Shown here piece after piece: positions 23,380 to 35,300 of a stretch of DNA of 64,000 bases (the first letter of the stretch is position 1; every line of letters begins with the position of its first letter). A program made the position numbers and the translations under genes. The stretch comes from Istiophorus platypterus (taxonomy: Eukaryota > Chordata > Actinopteri > Istiophoriformes > Istiophoridae), in assembly GCA_016859345.1 (NCBI GenBank), contig CM029119.1, forward strand, positions 7,849,912-7,913,911. Reading direction: 5' to 3'. Under the pieces are notes generated by a model. The model saw only the letters and a list, made by a program, of their open reading frames with translations. It was not told where the DNA came from and made no database searches.

Positions 23380-26300
23380 GCAAATATATTTTTCCAGTGT
23401 CCGTTTTTGGGACAGTGTTTGGATGCGCTGTTTTACTGAAGTGAGTAACTCATCATAATGTGACGGAAGGCCACCGTATCATGATGTAACTGTCCGTTTT
23501 CTTGCACTATATTTACCTGCTGACACGAATATGCTTTAAAGTTCAGAGTCGGAGTTTGGCCACATTGTGTTGAACGCATATATTCAACGCATATAATAGA
23601 CACTAGTCCTCTTAACACATTGGTTTAGCCCCTAAAACTCAAGTCAGCTCAGTCAAAACCTGGGTGTTGTGGTATTGGAGTAAATCACTGTGTGTTGTCA
23701 TGTATTCTGTTTATGTCAAGTCATTCAGCTAATAGCATTTTTCCTCCCATGGTGAGGGGGGAACTTTTAACTGCTACTACACAATCCAGTACAACAGCTC
23801 CACGAAGTACAGGCTCATTGGCTCAGTTCTGCAGTTGGAAATGCTTCACAAATGCAGCATTTATATAAGGGCCTGACTGAAGAGAAAACAAAGGTGTTAA
23901 TAATATCCTGCTCACCCATTTGCAGTTGATAAGGCTAGTGTGAACCTTAGGGACTTTCTTTGTTTTTCCTATGTGTTATCTCAGTGAGACAGAATATGAT
24001 GAGCTGCTCTAGATGACTTGAAGTCAGTTCCGGGACCAAATGCATGTTGGTGAGGATCAGGTCCAAATGTTTGAGATAGAATAAAAACTAACAATAAAGC
24101 AAAGACAAAAAATTGAAAAAAAAAAAAAATCCTGTTTGTCGCTGTTATAAAACCGGAGTCACGGTGAGATTAAGCTGCGAGGCACAAAAATGAGCTGTTT
24201 GCAGCCTTATTATACCCCTCCCTCCCCCACCCCCCCAGCCCACCCCCTAGTGCATTGTACACTATTCCTATCCTGGATTATTAGACTGCCCCAAATAAGA
24301 TTTGTGGTAATTTGATTAAAGACAGAAATACACAAGATGTAAACAAGATATAAATGCAAAACTAAAATACTGAAGGTCTTGAAACTATTTTAACTTTGAG
24401 CGAGGGACTCTCCTGATGATTAGGTATAGACTAAGAGCCACTTAAAAGCTCATACACACCCAGTTTGAATTTCACTTATGTCGCTGAGTAGACCCTTTTA
24501 TTCTATGCACAGAGTTTGGTGACATCAGCCTGACCAGAGGTCTAATCAGCCAGTAAACCTGTGTAGAACAATTAAGGCCTTTATTAAAAGGTGCTTTTGG
24601 TATATTCCCAGATACTTTAGACTGAGAGAAATCCATGCAACCTGGTTTTAATGCTGAAATAGGACGTGTTACAATTTCATATTGCCAACTAAGACCGCTC
24701 TGTACTTTGTTTTAATTCCTCCCATAGGAACCATGTGACCGGAGGCCGGTGTACTAGTAAGGCTACCATCACTGGAAAGACTGTTGTTATAACGGGTGCA
24801 AACACAGGAATTGGGAAAGAGACTGCCCAAGAGCTTGCCAAGAGAGGTGAGCAGAAAATATCCATTCACTCTTAAGCAAAAATCTTAAGCAGTTATTTTG
24901 GTCTCGCTGACACTCCCTTTCCCGTTCCAAAATTGTCAGGGGGTCGGATCATCATGGGATGTCGGGACAAGGAGAAGTGCGAGGCAGCTGCAAAGGAAAT
25001 ACGTGGGAAGACCCTGAATCCTCACGTTTACGCATGTCAGCTTGACCTTGCCTCCATGAAATCCATCCGCGAGTTTGCAGAGAGAGTCAAACAAGGTGAG
25101 GAGACAAAACATATAATGTGGTCAATAATAGAAATAACACAGAGTCAGTAACAGTTTGCCGAATAAGACCTTTATTGTCTTGTAGATGAGCAGAGAGTGG
25201 ATGTACTGATAAACAATGCAGGGGTCATGAGATGTCCAGCATGGAAGACAGAGGATGGCTTTGACATGCAGTTTGGAGTTAATCACTTAGGTACGTACTC
25301 AGTGTGACCTGTCTTTTTTTAAACTCTCTGTAAGAAAATAAGTCTAAATTGTCTTTACATTTTAATAAACTCTCCCTTACTCCATCACTACCTGATTTGG
25401 ATAGTTTCTCTCTTGCTCCAGGCCACTTCTTATTGACCAATCTCTTGCTGGATAAGTTGAAAGAGTCCGCCCCCAGCAGAGTGATCAACCTGGCCTCTCT
25501 CGCCCACATCGTTGGAAAGATTGACTTCGAGGACTTGAACTGGGAGAAGAAGAAGTTTGATACCAAGCAGGCGTACTGTCAGAGCAAGCTTGCCAACGTT
25601 CTGTTCACCAGAGAACTCGCCAAGCGATTACAAGGCAAGTCTACTGGCTGTTGCATATGTGGGCATGTGTGGGAGGGAGTACGGCCTGTGTTCTTGTTTG
25701 TAATTGGCCATTGGATATATATTTTTAAACAATGCTTGGTGTGTGTGTGTGTAACAGGCACAGGAGTCACAGTGAATGCCGTACACCCAGGCGTTGTTGC
25801 CACGGATCTCGGGAGGTACACCGGCCTGCACCAATCAAAGTTCTCAAGCTCTGTGCTCAGTAAGTATTCTGCTTCCTTATTGGATTCTGAATTTAGAGAA
25901 ATCAATAAACCCAGTGAGGTCCTGCTTACCTAATGCATATGCAACAGTCAGCTCATGTTGTACAGCCTCTGATGTGCGGCCTTGTTCTCAGTGAACTTTG
26001 TATTCCTATCTTCTTGCCCTGTATAAATATCCAACCATCCATTTTCCTGCGTTTGTCTGGGGTCGGGTCATGATGGAAGCAGGCTAAGAACATTGTTTCC
26101 AGACATCCCTCTCCCCAGCTCCTCATGGGGGAACCTGAGGCGTTCCTAGGCCAGATGGGATATTTGATCCCTCCAGCAAGCTCTTGGTCTACCCTGGGGT
26201 CTCACCCCAGTTGGACATGACCTTCAAAGGAAGGCGCTCAGGAGGTATCCTAATCAGATGCCCAAACCCCTTCAACTGGCACCATTTGATCCCCTCCGAA

Positions 26301-29163
26301 CTTCCTCCGTGTGTCCAAGCTCCCTACCCTATCTCAAAGGGTCAGTCCAGACACAGTATGAAGGAAACTCATTTTGTATCCGTGACCTAATTCTTTCAGT
26401 CACAACCCAGAACTCATGACCACAGTAAGGGTTGGAATTTAGAATGAATGGTAAATCGAAAGTTTTGCGTTCTGGCTCGGCTCCCTTTTCACCATAGTGG
26501 TCCGGTACAGTGTCCACATTACTTCTTATGATGCATAAATCTAAGTTTCCCTCTCGTGCACCATTTTACCGTGATTCCTAAACAAGGTGTTGAGATGCTT
26601 AAACTCCTTTGCATGGGGCATCAACTCACCCCCTACCTGGAGGGAGCAATCCACTTTTTTCTGACAGAGAACCATGGCCTCGGAGTTGGAGGTGCAGACT
26701 GTCACTGTCGTTGCTTCATATTCGGCTACAAACTGCCCCAGTATGTGCTGAAGGTCAAGATCTAATGAAGCCAACAGAAACACCCGATTTGCAAAATACA
26801 GAGATGCAATTCTTGTTTCGCAAATAAATGCTCTCCTCACCCCAGCTGCACCTTGAGATCCTATCCATGAATATCAAAAACAGGATTGGAGGCAAAGGGC
26901 AACCTTGGTAGAGTCTAACACCCACTGAAAACGAGTTTGACTTTGTGCTGAGAATACAGACACAGCTCTCACGTTGGTTATACAAAGATGGCTCATACAA
27001 ATGCCCTTGGTACCCTTTACTCCCACAGTACCCAACACAGGGTCACCCAGGGCACATAGTCATAAGCCCCTCCAAGTCCACAAAACACATGTAGATTGGT
27101 TGTTGAAACTCCCATGACCCCCTCAGCAGCCCTGCAAGGGTAAAGAGCTGGTCCACCTTTCCACAGCAAGGATGGAAGCCGCATTGCTCCTCCTGAATCT
27201 GAGGTTCGGGATCGATCAGAACCTCCTCTCTAGCACCTTGGAATAAACATTCCCAGGGAGTGTGAGCAGTTTGGTGCCCAAATAATGGGAGCATGAGAAC
27301 CACCAGCCAGTCTGCCGCTCCACAGGTACTGTCCCTGACCTCCATGCGACACTGAAGAGACATGTCAACCAAGACACCCCAACAAATTCCAGAGCCCTGG
27401 AGGTAGGACTGGGAGGAAAGCTCACAGTTGAGCGTCTGGTTGCCAGGCCTTGACCCATGGGGCTTGGCATGGCTTCACACAAAAGAACATCTTGCAACCG
27501 CTACCCCAGGGGCCGAACACATACACAGTGACAGGCACTGCGGTTGTTTGCTTTACAAGTTGGGAAGCAGGCAAAGGCAGAGACCCTAGGCATGCTGACT
27601 CAGCAGACTGGTCAAATGGACATGGAATGTATAGATATGCAGAAATTCAAAAATAACAGGCCGCTATTCTGCAATGTAAAGTTCTTATCCACGCTATTTC
27701 AACTTTATAACTACAATCAAACACTGCTATTTTATTTAAGGTTATCTTCTTGGTTTTGTGCAGTGGTGGAGGAAGTATTCAGATCCTTCACTTAGGTGAA
27801 AGTAGCAATGCCAATGTGTAAATGTTCTACATTACAAGTCAGAGTCCTGTATTAAAAAAGTACTAAATTAAAAGTACATGAGTATTATTTAAAAATTAAA
27901 TTAAGTAAAAGAAAAGCTGGCCCTTTGGGACTGTTATTTTATTATGTATTTTAATGTTAGATTATTGTTAATGATGCACAAATGAGTAACAGGCATTATA
28001 CTGTTGTAGGTGGTTGGGGTGGAGCTAATGTTTCAACTATTTCATAAAATTTTGGGTAGTTTAGCTCCAGACAATACATTGTAATTTACAAGATCATCAT
28101 AGGTTTTGTTATAAAAAACCTTAATGTGTAAAGGTACTACTAACCAAAGCTTTATAGCAAATGTAGTGGAGCAAAAACTGCAATATTTCCCTGTGAAATT
28201 AAATGGAGTACTTCTATAAAGTGTAAGTTAAGTACACGTAGCTAAAATTTCCATTCTACATCCGGTTTTTGACTACATAAATTCAATGGTTGAAGCAGTT
28301 TTTCAACCATTATAGCCACATGTTCTACATCACCTCAGCCAATCCTATTATATTCTATTATAGTCAAATAAAATCTATGAATTATGAATGCACTAGTACA
28401 CCAGTGTTCCCAATGTTGTTGCTGCTGCAGCTTCTCAGTATTCATTCTGGGAATGAGTGGATGGATTTTTCTTCTTTTTTTTACTTTGCAGTAGGGTTTT
28501 TTGTTGTTGCTGTTTTTTTTTTAATTATAATATGCACTCCTGGGTAATAAACATCCTCCACTGTTGGGAAAAATGTGTTTGGTATTGAGATCATTTACAG
28601 TCAGTGAAGAAGATATTAAAAATCCATATTACAACACGAGCCAGATTTTGATGGGAACAAATTACTGATGCACCTTTATGTCAGTGTTTCATTTTGTCAT
28701 ATACCACAGACAGCTGCATGGATCCAGTTACTACTTTAATTTGTATTTGACGTTGGTCAGTTACATTTAATGAAGTACTTGTATTTGATTGGAGTTTAGC
28801 ACCATCAAACCTCTGTGTGGGCTTCCCCATCCTCTTTCAGGCCCCTTTTTCTCCCTGTTGGTGAAGAGCCCAGAACTCGGAGCCCAGCCCAGCATCTACC
28901 TGGCCGTGTCTGAGGAGGTGGAGGGTGTCACGGGACGCTACTACGATGTGATGACAGAAAAAGAACCGGCACCCCAGGCCCTGGATGACGAGGTAGCTCA
29001 CAAGCTGTGGGAGGTCAGCAGCAGGCTGGTGGGTCTGGAGGAGGAAGGACACACTGGCAAGTCAAACCTTCCAGCAGAAGGCCAGAGCGAACATGTACAG
29101 ACAGACCCAGTGCAAAAACACTCAGAGAGCCCAGGACCAGCGGTCAGTTCTGTGGGGCTGTAG
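23376..29163 (+). CDS. rdh13: Retinol dehydrogenase 13 (mitochondrial SDR)
   Basis: A short-chain dehydrogenase that in mammals reduces retinaldehyde with NADPH at the inner mitochondrial membrane. Exons: 23376..23440, 24728..24846, 24940..25095, 25186..25290, 25422..25634, 25758..25859, 28841..29163; all phases join, giving 360 residues. The N-terminus starts MSKYIFP and carries a hydrophobic stretch to about residue 21, as in RDH13. TGANTGIGK (residues 44-52) binds the cofactor, NNAG is at 123-126, and Ser174 with the YCQSK box (Tyr200, Lys204) forms the active site. HPGVV and LLVKSPELGAQPS follow. The fifth intron starts with GC instead of GT (CAAG|GCAAGT). The protein is about 30 residues longer than human RDH13 (331), through a Gln/Glu/Ser-rich tail. 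RDH14 or RDH11/12 are less likely because the N-terminus and C-terminal block follow RDH13. Confidence 0.94.
26030..27520 (-). mobile_element. Degenerate LINE (reverse transcriptase) in rdh13 intron 6
   Basis: The minus strand contains broken pieces of a fish non-LTR retrotransposon in correct 5' to 3' order. They are HYLGTKLLTLPGNVYSKVLE and EEQCGFHPCCGKVDQLFTL (27.1-27.35 kb), GCPLPPILFLIFMDRISR (about 26.9 kb), AMVLCQKKVDCSLQVGGEL (26.6 kb) and HEFWVVTERIRSRIQ (26.4 kb). The end near 26040-26280 carries the typical non-coding-looking tail, GAGGCGTTCCTAGGCCAG and so on. Frames change repeatedly and stops intervene, so the copy is dead. It is antisense to rdh13 and wholly intronic. The clade was not resolved. 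Confidence 0.85.
27761..28260 (+). repeat. hAT-like non-autonomous DNA element fragment
   Basis: CAGTGGTGGAGGAAGTATTC at the left end and the following AGATCCTTCACTTAGGTGAA, then ATTACAAGTCAGAGTCCTG and TTAAAAGTACATGAG, match a very abundant teleost repeat that begins 'cagtggtggaagaagtactcagatcc'. A possible right end lies near 28740-28790 (GAAGTACTTGTATTTGATTGG), so the insertion may extend to the edge of the last rdh13 exon. No transposase frame is present. Confidence 0.65.
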
Positions 29164-31320
29164 GTCTGCTCTCTGACCTCTGGGCCAGCAGGGGATAGTG
29201 GACCTCTATAATTTGAGCTGTGCCAGCCTTATTGCAACAATTTTCTGTCGGAGTCTGTGCTTTTGGATATCCGTATAATTGAATTCTTTTTACAAGCCTT
29301 TCCTGTTCATGCATCAGGATATTTTCCTTAAAACATGTATAACAAACAGCCTTTGACAATGGATTACTTACTCTATTTTTAGGTGGGATGTTTGTGTCTT
29401 TTGATAATATAAAGTTGCACTTTCATTCTCTTAAAAATGAAAAAAATGAGTGGATAAACAAACGCACCCTTTTTCCCGTCACTCCACTCAGGGACATTGC
29501 TGCTACAGTCTTGGTCTGGTATGACCAGTAACTTATGGAGGCTAATGTTAACTAATGTTGGGAAACTTTTAATGGACATTGGAGATTACTAATTCAGCTT
29601 TTGCTAACTTGTTTGTTTTGTTGACTTCATGACTCTTCTCTAATTGTGTTCCTATTACACACTGTTTAACAGTAAAAAAAAGTTACAAGGTCCCACTTCA
29701 TTCATTGAAACACACAAAAAACCCCTGATATGTACTGCTAAAATACAGTGCTAGCAAAGCAAGGAATTTACTGGTATGTGTACGGTTAAAACTGAAAGGG
29801 ATTTACATCTCATCTGAAAATAAAGGAAAACAGAAAGAAATAGTGGATGTTGCAAAATACCACTGGAAATTAAAAATTTCTACCATTAAACATGTATCTA
29901 TAAACATTTTTCATCTGATCATAGACATCTCACAAACTGTACAAATTAGTTACCTTTTGTTGTTTTCTTGCCTGCTAGAACTTTTCACTTCTAAATGTGT
30001 TCAGCCTATTTTTTGAGACTGGACTCACACATGGAGGACAGGGGGATGTGTGAATCCTCCAGGTATTTATAGTGGGAGGCATTCTTCTGTAGCCTTACTG
30101 CAGGTTCACATTTAGACTGCTACAGATGGTTGTAGCTTCTTGGATTCAAGCAGTAAATGCTAACATATAGTGCCATCTGGCTGCCGAGCGTCAAAATAAA
30201 GGTCCCTGGTAGCTGATAACCATTAAACCTTCTAATGAATCAACCAGCTCTTTTTGGATGATCCTACTTTTTTTGCTGATTAATGCTGATCATTTTTCTA
30301 GGTTTACAGTTGTGTTTTAGAGTTTTGGATGTGTTTTTCCATCTTGAAAGCCATTAATTTAATTTATTTCAACACGGCACAAAAATCAATTTGCAGAGAG
30401 TTGGACTACTTTACTGTGGTAATCCATTACAGAAAATAAAACATAGTTGCATAGTGCTGCAGGCTGCACTGCAGATCAATCTGCACTTAACAACTGCTTT
30501 ACCATACAATAATATTAAAGCTTTATAACCTTGACAAAAGTACAAAATACATTGTAAATGGATTTCAATTCTAAACAAGATTCTTTCCCATACAGTAGTC
30601 AGATCAATGTGCACCAATAGTAAGAAAGTCAGACATATAAAGCAATATAGTACGCTTTGAGAAATTGTCAAAAATGCTAATGCACAAAATATTGGCTTGG
30701 TCCTCTGAGGTTAAATCCATGTTTTAAAGAGCCTAAGCATCCATGATCATTTACATCGATGCACATCCTTATGTGCACCTCTACTTTTCCTGATTACGGA
30801 TGCCTCTGGAAAAACAAATCAAGTTACAAGAGCACTCATCTCACATTTCTGATCCTCTGGGGCATGTATCTGCAGCCATGCAGCCTAAGTGCTAGGGAAA
30901 ATATCCATCCCAAATGTCTTTGAGGGATCCATTGCATGGGGCTTTTTTCCAACAGTAAATCCCAAAGTACAGATCAATATGGGCCACTCTCTGCTCCAAT
31001 CTGCCACAAACCTGAAACGATATACCCCGGACCGTTTATTTAGGTGTTAGTTTACTGAAGAGGACCCTTGCTGGTGCCATCCTAGAAGATGATGGGTACT
31101 GGAGACGAACAACAGAGTCGCTGGATTTCCCTTTGCTCCCTTGATTGAAAAGACCTTTAACAGTCCCTTGATGATGTTGTTGTCTGATACGGTTTCTCTC
31201 TCTCTCTCTCTGGGATGAATCGGATCAATCCTGACCTTTGAATTGCAGGACTCACAAACTATCCTGAATTCTAACATTGTTTTATTCACTTTTATTCATC
31301 CACCCTCTCGTCGCGCAATA
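29164..31320. other. rdh13 3' UTR and rdh13-decr2 intergenic DNA
   Basis: A canonical AATAAA at 29819-29824 lies about 655 bases after the rdh13 stop and is a reasonable poly(A) signal; another AATAAA occurs near 30194. Beyond it I see only AT-rich DNA and a short TC run at about 31195-31211. No NME4-like gene, the human neighbour of DECR2, was seen. Confidence 0.5.
29819..29824 (+). terminator. Candidate rdh13 poly(A) signal
   Basis: Perfect AATAAA hexamer downstream of the rdh13 stop codon; use not shown. Confidence 0.4.
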
Positions 31321-31390
31321 TATCGTAAACTAACGAAAACGCCTCCAGACGTTCGTGCTCTTGAACGCCCCCCCCCCCCACGCCCGACAA

Positions 31391-31623
31391 ACTTCATTGC
31401 CCATAATGCATCGTGGAAAGAAGGACGTCGGAAAAGTAATCGTCCGAGGTACTGATAGTTCCTGCTGGGGAGGAGATGACAGCCCCCGGGCGAACAACAC
31501 CTATAAAGACACCTCGTTAGATTTTGGTATCTGCTTCGTGTGCAGGCCGCGCGTCTGCAGGGAGGAGCTGGAAGGTCATTTCCGTGCAGGACCGCAAAAC
31601 ACCAGCTCGTTTTTCTCCAGCAG
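31391..31623 (+). promoter_or_regulatory. decr2 promoter and first (5' UTR) exon
   Basis: A CpG-enriched stretch starts after a 12-base C run (31368-31379). ACTTCATTGCCCATAATGCA (31391-31410) matches the ZNF143/SBS consensus at about 17 of 20 positions. A donor, TCCAGCAG followed by GTAACT, ends a probable first exon at 31623. It would splice to the AG at 32308-32309, which leaves a single C before the decr2 ATG. The sequence from an ATG at 31406 to 31623 happens to be open in frame with decr2; see findings. Confidence 0.55.
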
Positions 31624-32310
31624 GTAACTCGACAGCAGCTACATGTCCACGGGATCTCACCGCACGGCCCTAACTGTTAAAAAGCCGTGAAATACTGACT
31701 GTTTGCTGTAGAAACGATGCGATGATGTGAAGCGAACAAGCGAGTAACCTCGACCGAGGGTCTGCGTAACGTTTATGCTTCGATAATGCAGTTTTCCTTG
31801 TTGGGGCAACAAGAGTTTTGTGACTCTTCGACTTGCCATAAAACTAAAGGCGCTCAGGCTGATATACCTTCATGACCCCTGTTGGTAAAGGCTTTGACAA
31901 CTCATCTACAAAAGCACCGATGATTTGCATTAGGTTTTTCCCATTACTTTTACAGTTTCTGCCGCTGTAACTGTGATTTACTTTAAATTCTTAAATTCCT
32001 CTCCTCAGCAAGGGGGAAATCACGAGCAAGTGACCACGAATACTTCAAAATAAAAGAGCAAAAATAGGAACAAGTAGATTCTTTTGAACGATGACTGAAA
32101 GACAGTAGTCATCTTTCAATTGAATGTAAATATCTATGGAAAATAAACATCAACAACTAGATCCAAACCGCTGCAGCGGGCTACTGTATTGTGTCAAGTA
32201 CTTCTATTATTTTGTGCTACTTGAGCATTTACATAACAGCCAGTTCCTGGATTTAGATTACGGTAATGCAGTTGGGATTGCATCTTTTTTAACATGCATT
32301 ATTTTCCAGC

Positions 32311-35300
32311 ATGGCCGAGCCGCAGAGACAGGGAGAACTGCTGCCCGAAGATGTTGGTACAGATGACTGCCTGACCTCATACACGCACATCTACAGTCCA
32401 AGTTTACTAAAGTAAGCGTGAAAACATGTGCTTTTAGATGAGTTTCCCACTGCCAGTATTGATTTTACTGCATTTCACGCAGCTGTCTGTTGTTTGGCTT
32501 TGTCCATTATTACTTTTTGTCAAACTGCTCGCCTTTCTAATAACTGCATGAGGTGGCCCTTTGAGGATTCGCGCTTTATTTTTCAGGGATCAGGTTGCTT
32601 TCATCACAGGTGGTGGTTCTGGAATCGGATTCAGGATAGCTGAAGTCTTCATGAGGTGAGAGGGAATGCCTGCTTGTTTCTCCCCGGCGTGCACAGATCT
32701 TTCGGCAATATCAGTATTTAGTAAAATTTCATTCCTCTGTAATATGTAGAGTCAATGCTGTGTCAGTATTATGTCATCACTTTTAGTCTAAAACAGTAAA
32801 ATATGTGTTGGAGATAATATTTTACTGCCCTTTAAACCCCCTAGTTGTGTTATCTGAAAGTCAGGCTTTCATCACTTTGCTTGTGGGACAAAAGTTGAAA
32901 TACTAGACTCATGTGGCAGAAATTGTTAATTTTTTATGAAAATCAATGCCACACCTTGTAACTTTGTGCCCTGGCTGCTAGATTTGTGGTCTTGAGGCTC
33001 ACTACTGTTCTTGACTTTAATAACATTTACCTCATCCCTCAATTTTGCATTTACTGTTTCCCTTTCTCACCCTTTATCCTAATTGTTTGGTTATAAGTTA
33101 CTCCCTTCGTCTCCCTTTAAGCCTCAGCTATGCAGGTATTAATGTTACTCTCGACACACTACAGCATGTTTTCTTTACAGTTGTTTCTTTGTCCCTCCAC
33201 AAAGGCACATTTCACTCTTTTTCTTTCTCTCAGGCATGGCTGCGACACAGTGATTGCCAGCAGGAACTTGGACAAACTCAAAGAGGTTATTCCTTTTGCA
33301 CACCTTCCACAATCCTGAAATATATCTGTTAAACTGTGACTAAATGTTACTGTGCTGGCTTCACGTAATATGACTATGTGTTTCCCTAGGCAGCTAAGAA
33401 GCTGTCTGCTGTGTCAGGACGCCGCTGTCTCCCTTTGTGTATAGATGTGAGACAGCCGGAGAGCATTGCAGCAGCTGTGGATGAGACACTAAAAGAACTG
33501 GGCCGGATAGACATTCTTATTAACAGTATGTGACCTCTTATGCACAAGTCTAAAAAAATCCTCTGACTGTTAATGAGTTGGTGCTGGGAGCAGTCTCTCA
33601 CCCATTCACTAGTTGTCACTGTATAATGCATTCTGCTAACATGGGTGAAAATAAGTAAGTGTAACTACACTTTGAACAAAGGTCAAGTGTGAAAGGTTTT
33701 GGTTTAATCATCAACCTTTCTGATGCTGCATCTATCTTTATCTTCTTACTTTGCACCCAAGTCCCCGTTACAAACTGATCAGACATCACTACAAGATTTA
33801 ATAGTTGTCAAATCAAATTCAGATCACCTATTCAAGGTGATCTTGATGTCATTAATGTTCCTCCTAATAAATGTATTTGTAGCTTTAATGAAGCATTTAT
33901 AAAGCAGTAATTAAAAATTCAACTCAATTTCCTTGGTTAGTAGCATGGTGCTGTTTTTGACAGATGCTGCTGGAAACTTCCTCTGCCCGGCTACCTCACT
34001 CTCCTTTAATGCCTTCAAGACAGTAATGGAGATAGACACTATGGGTACATTCAACACCAGCAAGATTGTTTATGAGAAGTGGTTCAAGGTACAATACATT
34101 TTTATTCTATTTGTGTAGTGTAGTATCACTGAACTTCAAATTAAGTTAGCTATAAGTAAATTGTTTACTACCCCACAGCACATAAATGATGACAATACCA
34201 TGACTTTAGGAAGATAATTGGGTTATTCATCATAACTTTGAAAGATTTACCCTCTGCAATCCCCCCGATCACCAAAAGAGGACAGTAAAGATCACAGATT
34301 ATTGAATGCTTTCTCATAGCTAAATGAGACTGAAACTACATCCTCTCCTCTCTGAAGCTGATTTGATGATTTTTTTATTGTATTGATTTTGAGTCTCCCA
34401 TCATTTCTTTGTGCAGGATCATGGTGGTAACATAGTGAACATCTCTGCAACACTTGGATACAAGGGGCAGGCCCTCCAGGTGCATGCCGGCTCTGCCAAG
34501 GCTGCAAATGGTAATGGCATTTTTAAGGTTATGTAATGGTTTCAAAATGTGAATCTTACAACTTGGAGTTTCCTCTGCTGTCTGCAGATGCCATGACCAA
34601 ACACCTGGCTGTGGAGTGGGGGCCCAGTGGGGTGAGAGTCAATGCTGTGGCTCCAGGTCCTATATCTGGCACAGAGGGATTCCGCAGATTGGGTAAACAA
34701 AAAGTACTCTAAATGGCTAATTTCACAGTTGTACATTAAATATGCAGTTCTTTATTATAATGGTTTGATCTCTTACAGGCTGGTACAATTTAAATTTTAT
34801 ACAATCCCCAGAAACTGACCTTTTGAGTCTATTGTTATTGGTTAATAATACCAAATGTACATCTTATTGCATGGTTTATATAATATGATTATGTATATTA
34901 TGACGTGTTCAAATAATGGAGTCTTTCACTGAGGAGAAGCTTCCATCTGACCACTCTGCCATAAACCCCAGACCAGTGAAGTATTGCAGTTATGGTTTTC
35001 ATTCAAGCTTATGATATCACAAATTTTTCCTTTTTCTTTTTTTTAATCCCTTACTCCCTTATGCCATTATCACTGGTATACTTAATGAAAGTCTTGATGG
35101 GAAAGGCCAGAATTTACTGAGAGAAGTAGAAAGGCATATTAAAAAATTACCACACTTTTCATCACAGCGATGACCTTGAAATTCCTTAAACAGCACAGTG
35201 TGATGTATAGAAGTGATTCCCAACCAGGCTCTTGTACCCCAGTGGGTCCCTCTGCGGTTAGTAGGGCGTCTGTTGAAAGCTCAACAAATTAACTCAGCTT

